The translations under genes and the position numbers were made by a program. From Locusta migratoria (lineage: Eukaryota; Arthropoda; Insecta; Orthoptera; Acrididae), in the NCBI GenBank assembly GCA_026315105.1, contig CM048744.1:838002094-838066093 (forward strand): a stretch of DNA of 64,000 nucleotides. The letters run 5' to 3'. A model generated the notes under the pieces. It made no database searches and had not been told where the DNA came from. It saw only the letters and a program-made list of their open reading frames with translations. Each line of letters begins with the position of its first letter. The stretch's first letter is position 1. Shown piece by piece: positions 63,545-64,000 of this stretch.

Positions 63545-64000
63545 TTGTTGTTGTTGTGGTCTTCAGTCCGGAGACTGGTTTGATGCAGCTCTCCACAATA
63601 CCCTATCCTGAGCAAGCCTCTTCATCTCCACATAAGAACGACAACCTACATCTGTCTGAATCTGCTTACTGTATCCATCTCTTGGTCTTCCCCTGCGATT
63701 TTTTCCCCACACACTTCCCTCCAACGCTAAATTAACAATTCCTTGATGTCTAAGAATGTGTCCTACCAATCTATCCCTTCTTTTAGTCAAGGTATGCCAG
63801 AAATTCCTTTTCTCCCCAATTCTGTTCAGTACCTCCTCATTAGTTACGCGATCCACCCACCTAATCTTCAGCATTCTTCTGTAGCACCATATTTCAAAAG
63901 CCTCAATCCTCTTCCTGTCCGCACTGTTTATCGTCCATGTCTCACTCCCATACAAGGCAACACTCCATACAAATGCCCTCAGAAAGGACTTCCTTAGGCC
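63545..64000 (-). mobile_element. 3' end of an RTE-like LINE, running off the window
   Basis: On the minus strand MYGSETWTINSADRKRIEAF, WCYRRMLKIRWVDRVTNEEV, GHILRHQGIVNLALEGSVWG and DRVLWRAASNQSPD are in one frame to a stop at 63563, followed by a 3' tail gactgaagaccacaacaacaac. It is the same family as 14225-16350 and 44440-45005, and the best preserved at this end. The RT core would lie beyond 64000. Confidence 0.88.

Overview
This is eukaryotic, AT-rich insect DNA in which almost everything is transposon. The best lineage clue is a tRNA-headed SINE family with a B box, a CTCGGGCATGG block and a 'gggact...gtcatcagtccc' tail. I associate this family with grasshoppers and locusts (Schistocerca-like Orthoptera). 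The LINE 3' ends ('gatctatggaac', AATCT-type tails) agree. The organism call is an inference from repeats, not from a host marker gene.

1-39 kb is a nested repeat landscape with two possible host exons, at 832-910 (signal peptide) and 17514-17869 (GC-rich, one membrane segment). An old LINE (about 2985-9806) is split by a young, intact Copia retrotransposon (4932-9700). The Copia LTRs are 282 bp and look identical, the target duplication is AGAAA, and one 1350-aa ORF is open. Further right lie a SINE interrupted by a fold-back element (11405-12055), an RTE-like LINE (14225-16350), a Penelope-like fragment (18020-18300), a CR1/Jockey-like LINE with an esterase-like ORF1 piece (18940-22125), two 320-bp hAT-type MITEs (25829-26148 and 33339-33658), a degraded THAP-bearing DNA transposon with terminal inverted repeats (27484-30976) holding another fold-back element, and a non-autonomous Helitron (31647-32387).

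39357-41090 is a 577-aa open terminal exon with splice acceptor and polyA signal, probably the last exon of a host gene. Its phase is compatible with the two upstream exon candidates. 42794-44416 is a dead Tc1-type transposon carrying a SINE.

45033-61360 is the centrepiece: a nearly complete 16.3-kb Polinton/Maverick (adintovirus-like) element with terminal inverted repeats of about 345 bp. Rightward genes are a multi-exon gene of unknown function (46716-48133), a protein-primed DNA polymerase B (48222-51631) and a small ORF. Leftward genes, from the right end, are a spliced gene, the packaging ATPase, a coiled-coil protein, a DUF8207-like protein, the integrase with chromodomain, a PLA2-like minor capsid protein, an adenain-type protease, the penton (broken), the major capsid protein and a 179-aa unknown. 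Genome replication (polymerase, terminal repeats), integration (integrase) and particle formation (capsid, protease, ATPase) are all represented. Most genes have a TATA box about 30 bases upstream of a TCAGT-like initiator. The polymerase changes frame exactly at an A_AAA_AAG slippery heptamer.

61.4-64 kb holds a LINE fragment, a degenerate long tandem repeat and the 3' end of another RTE-like LINE.
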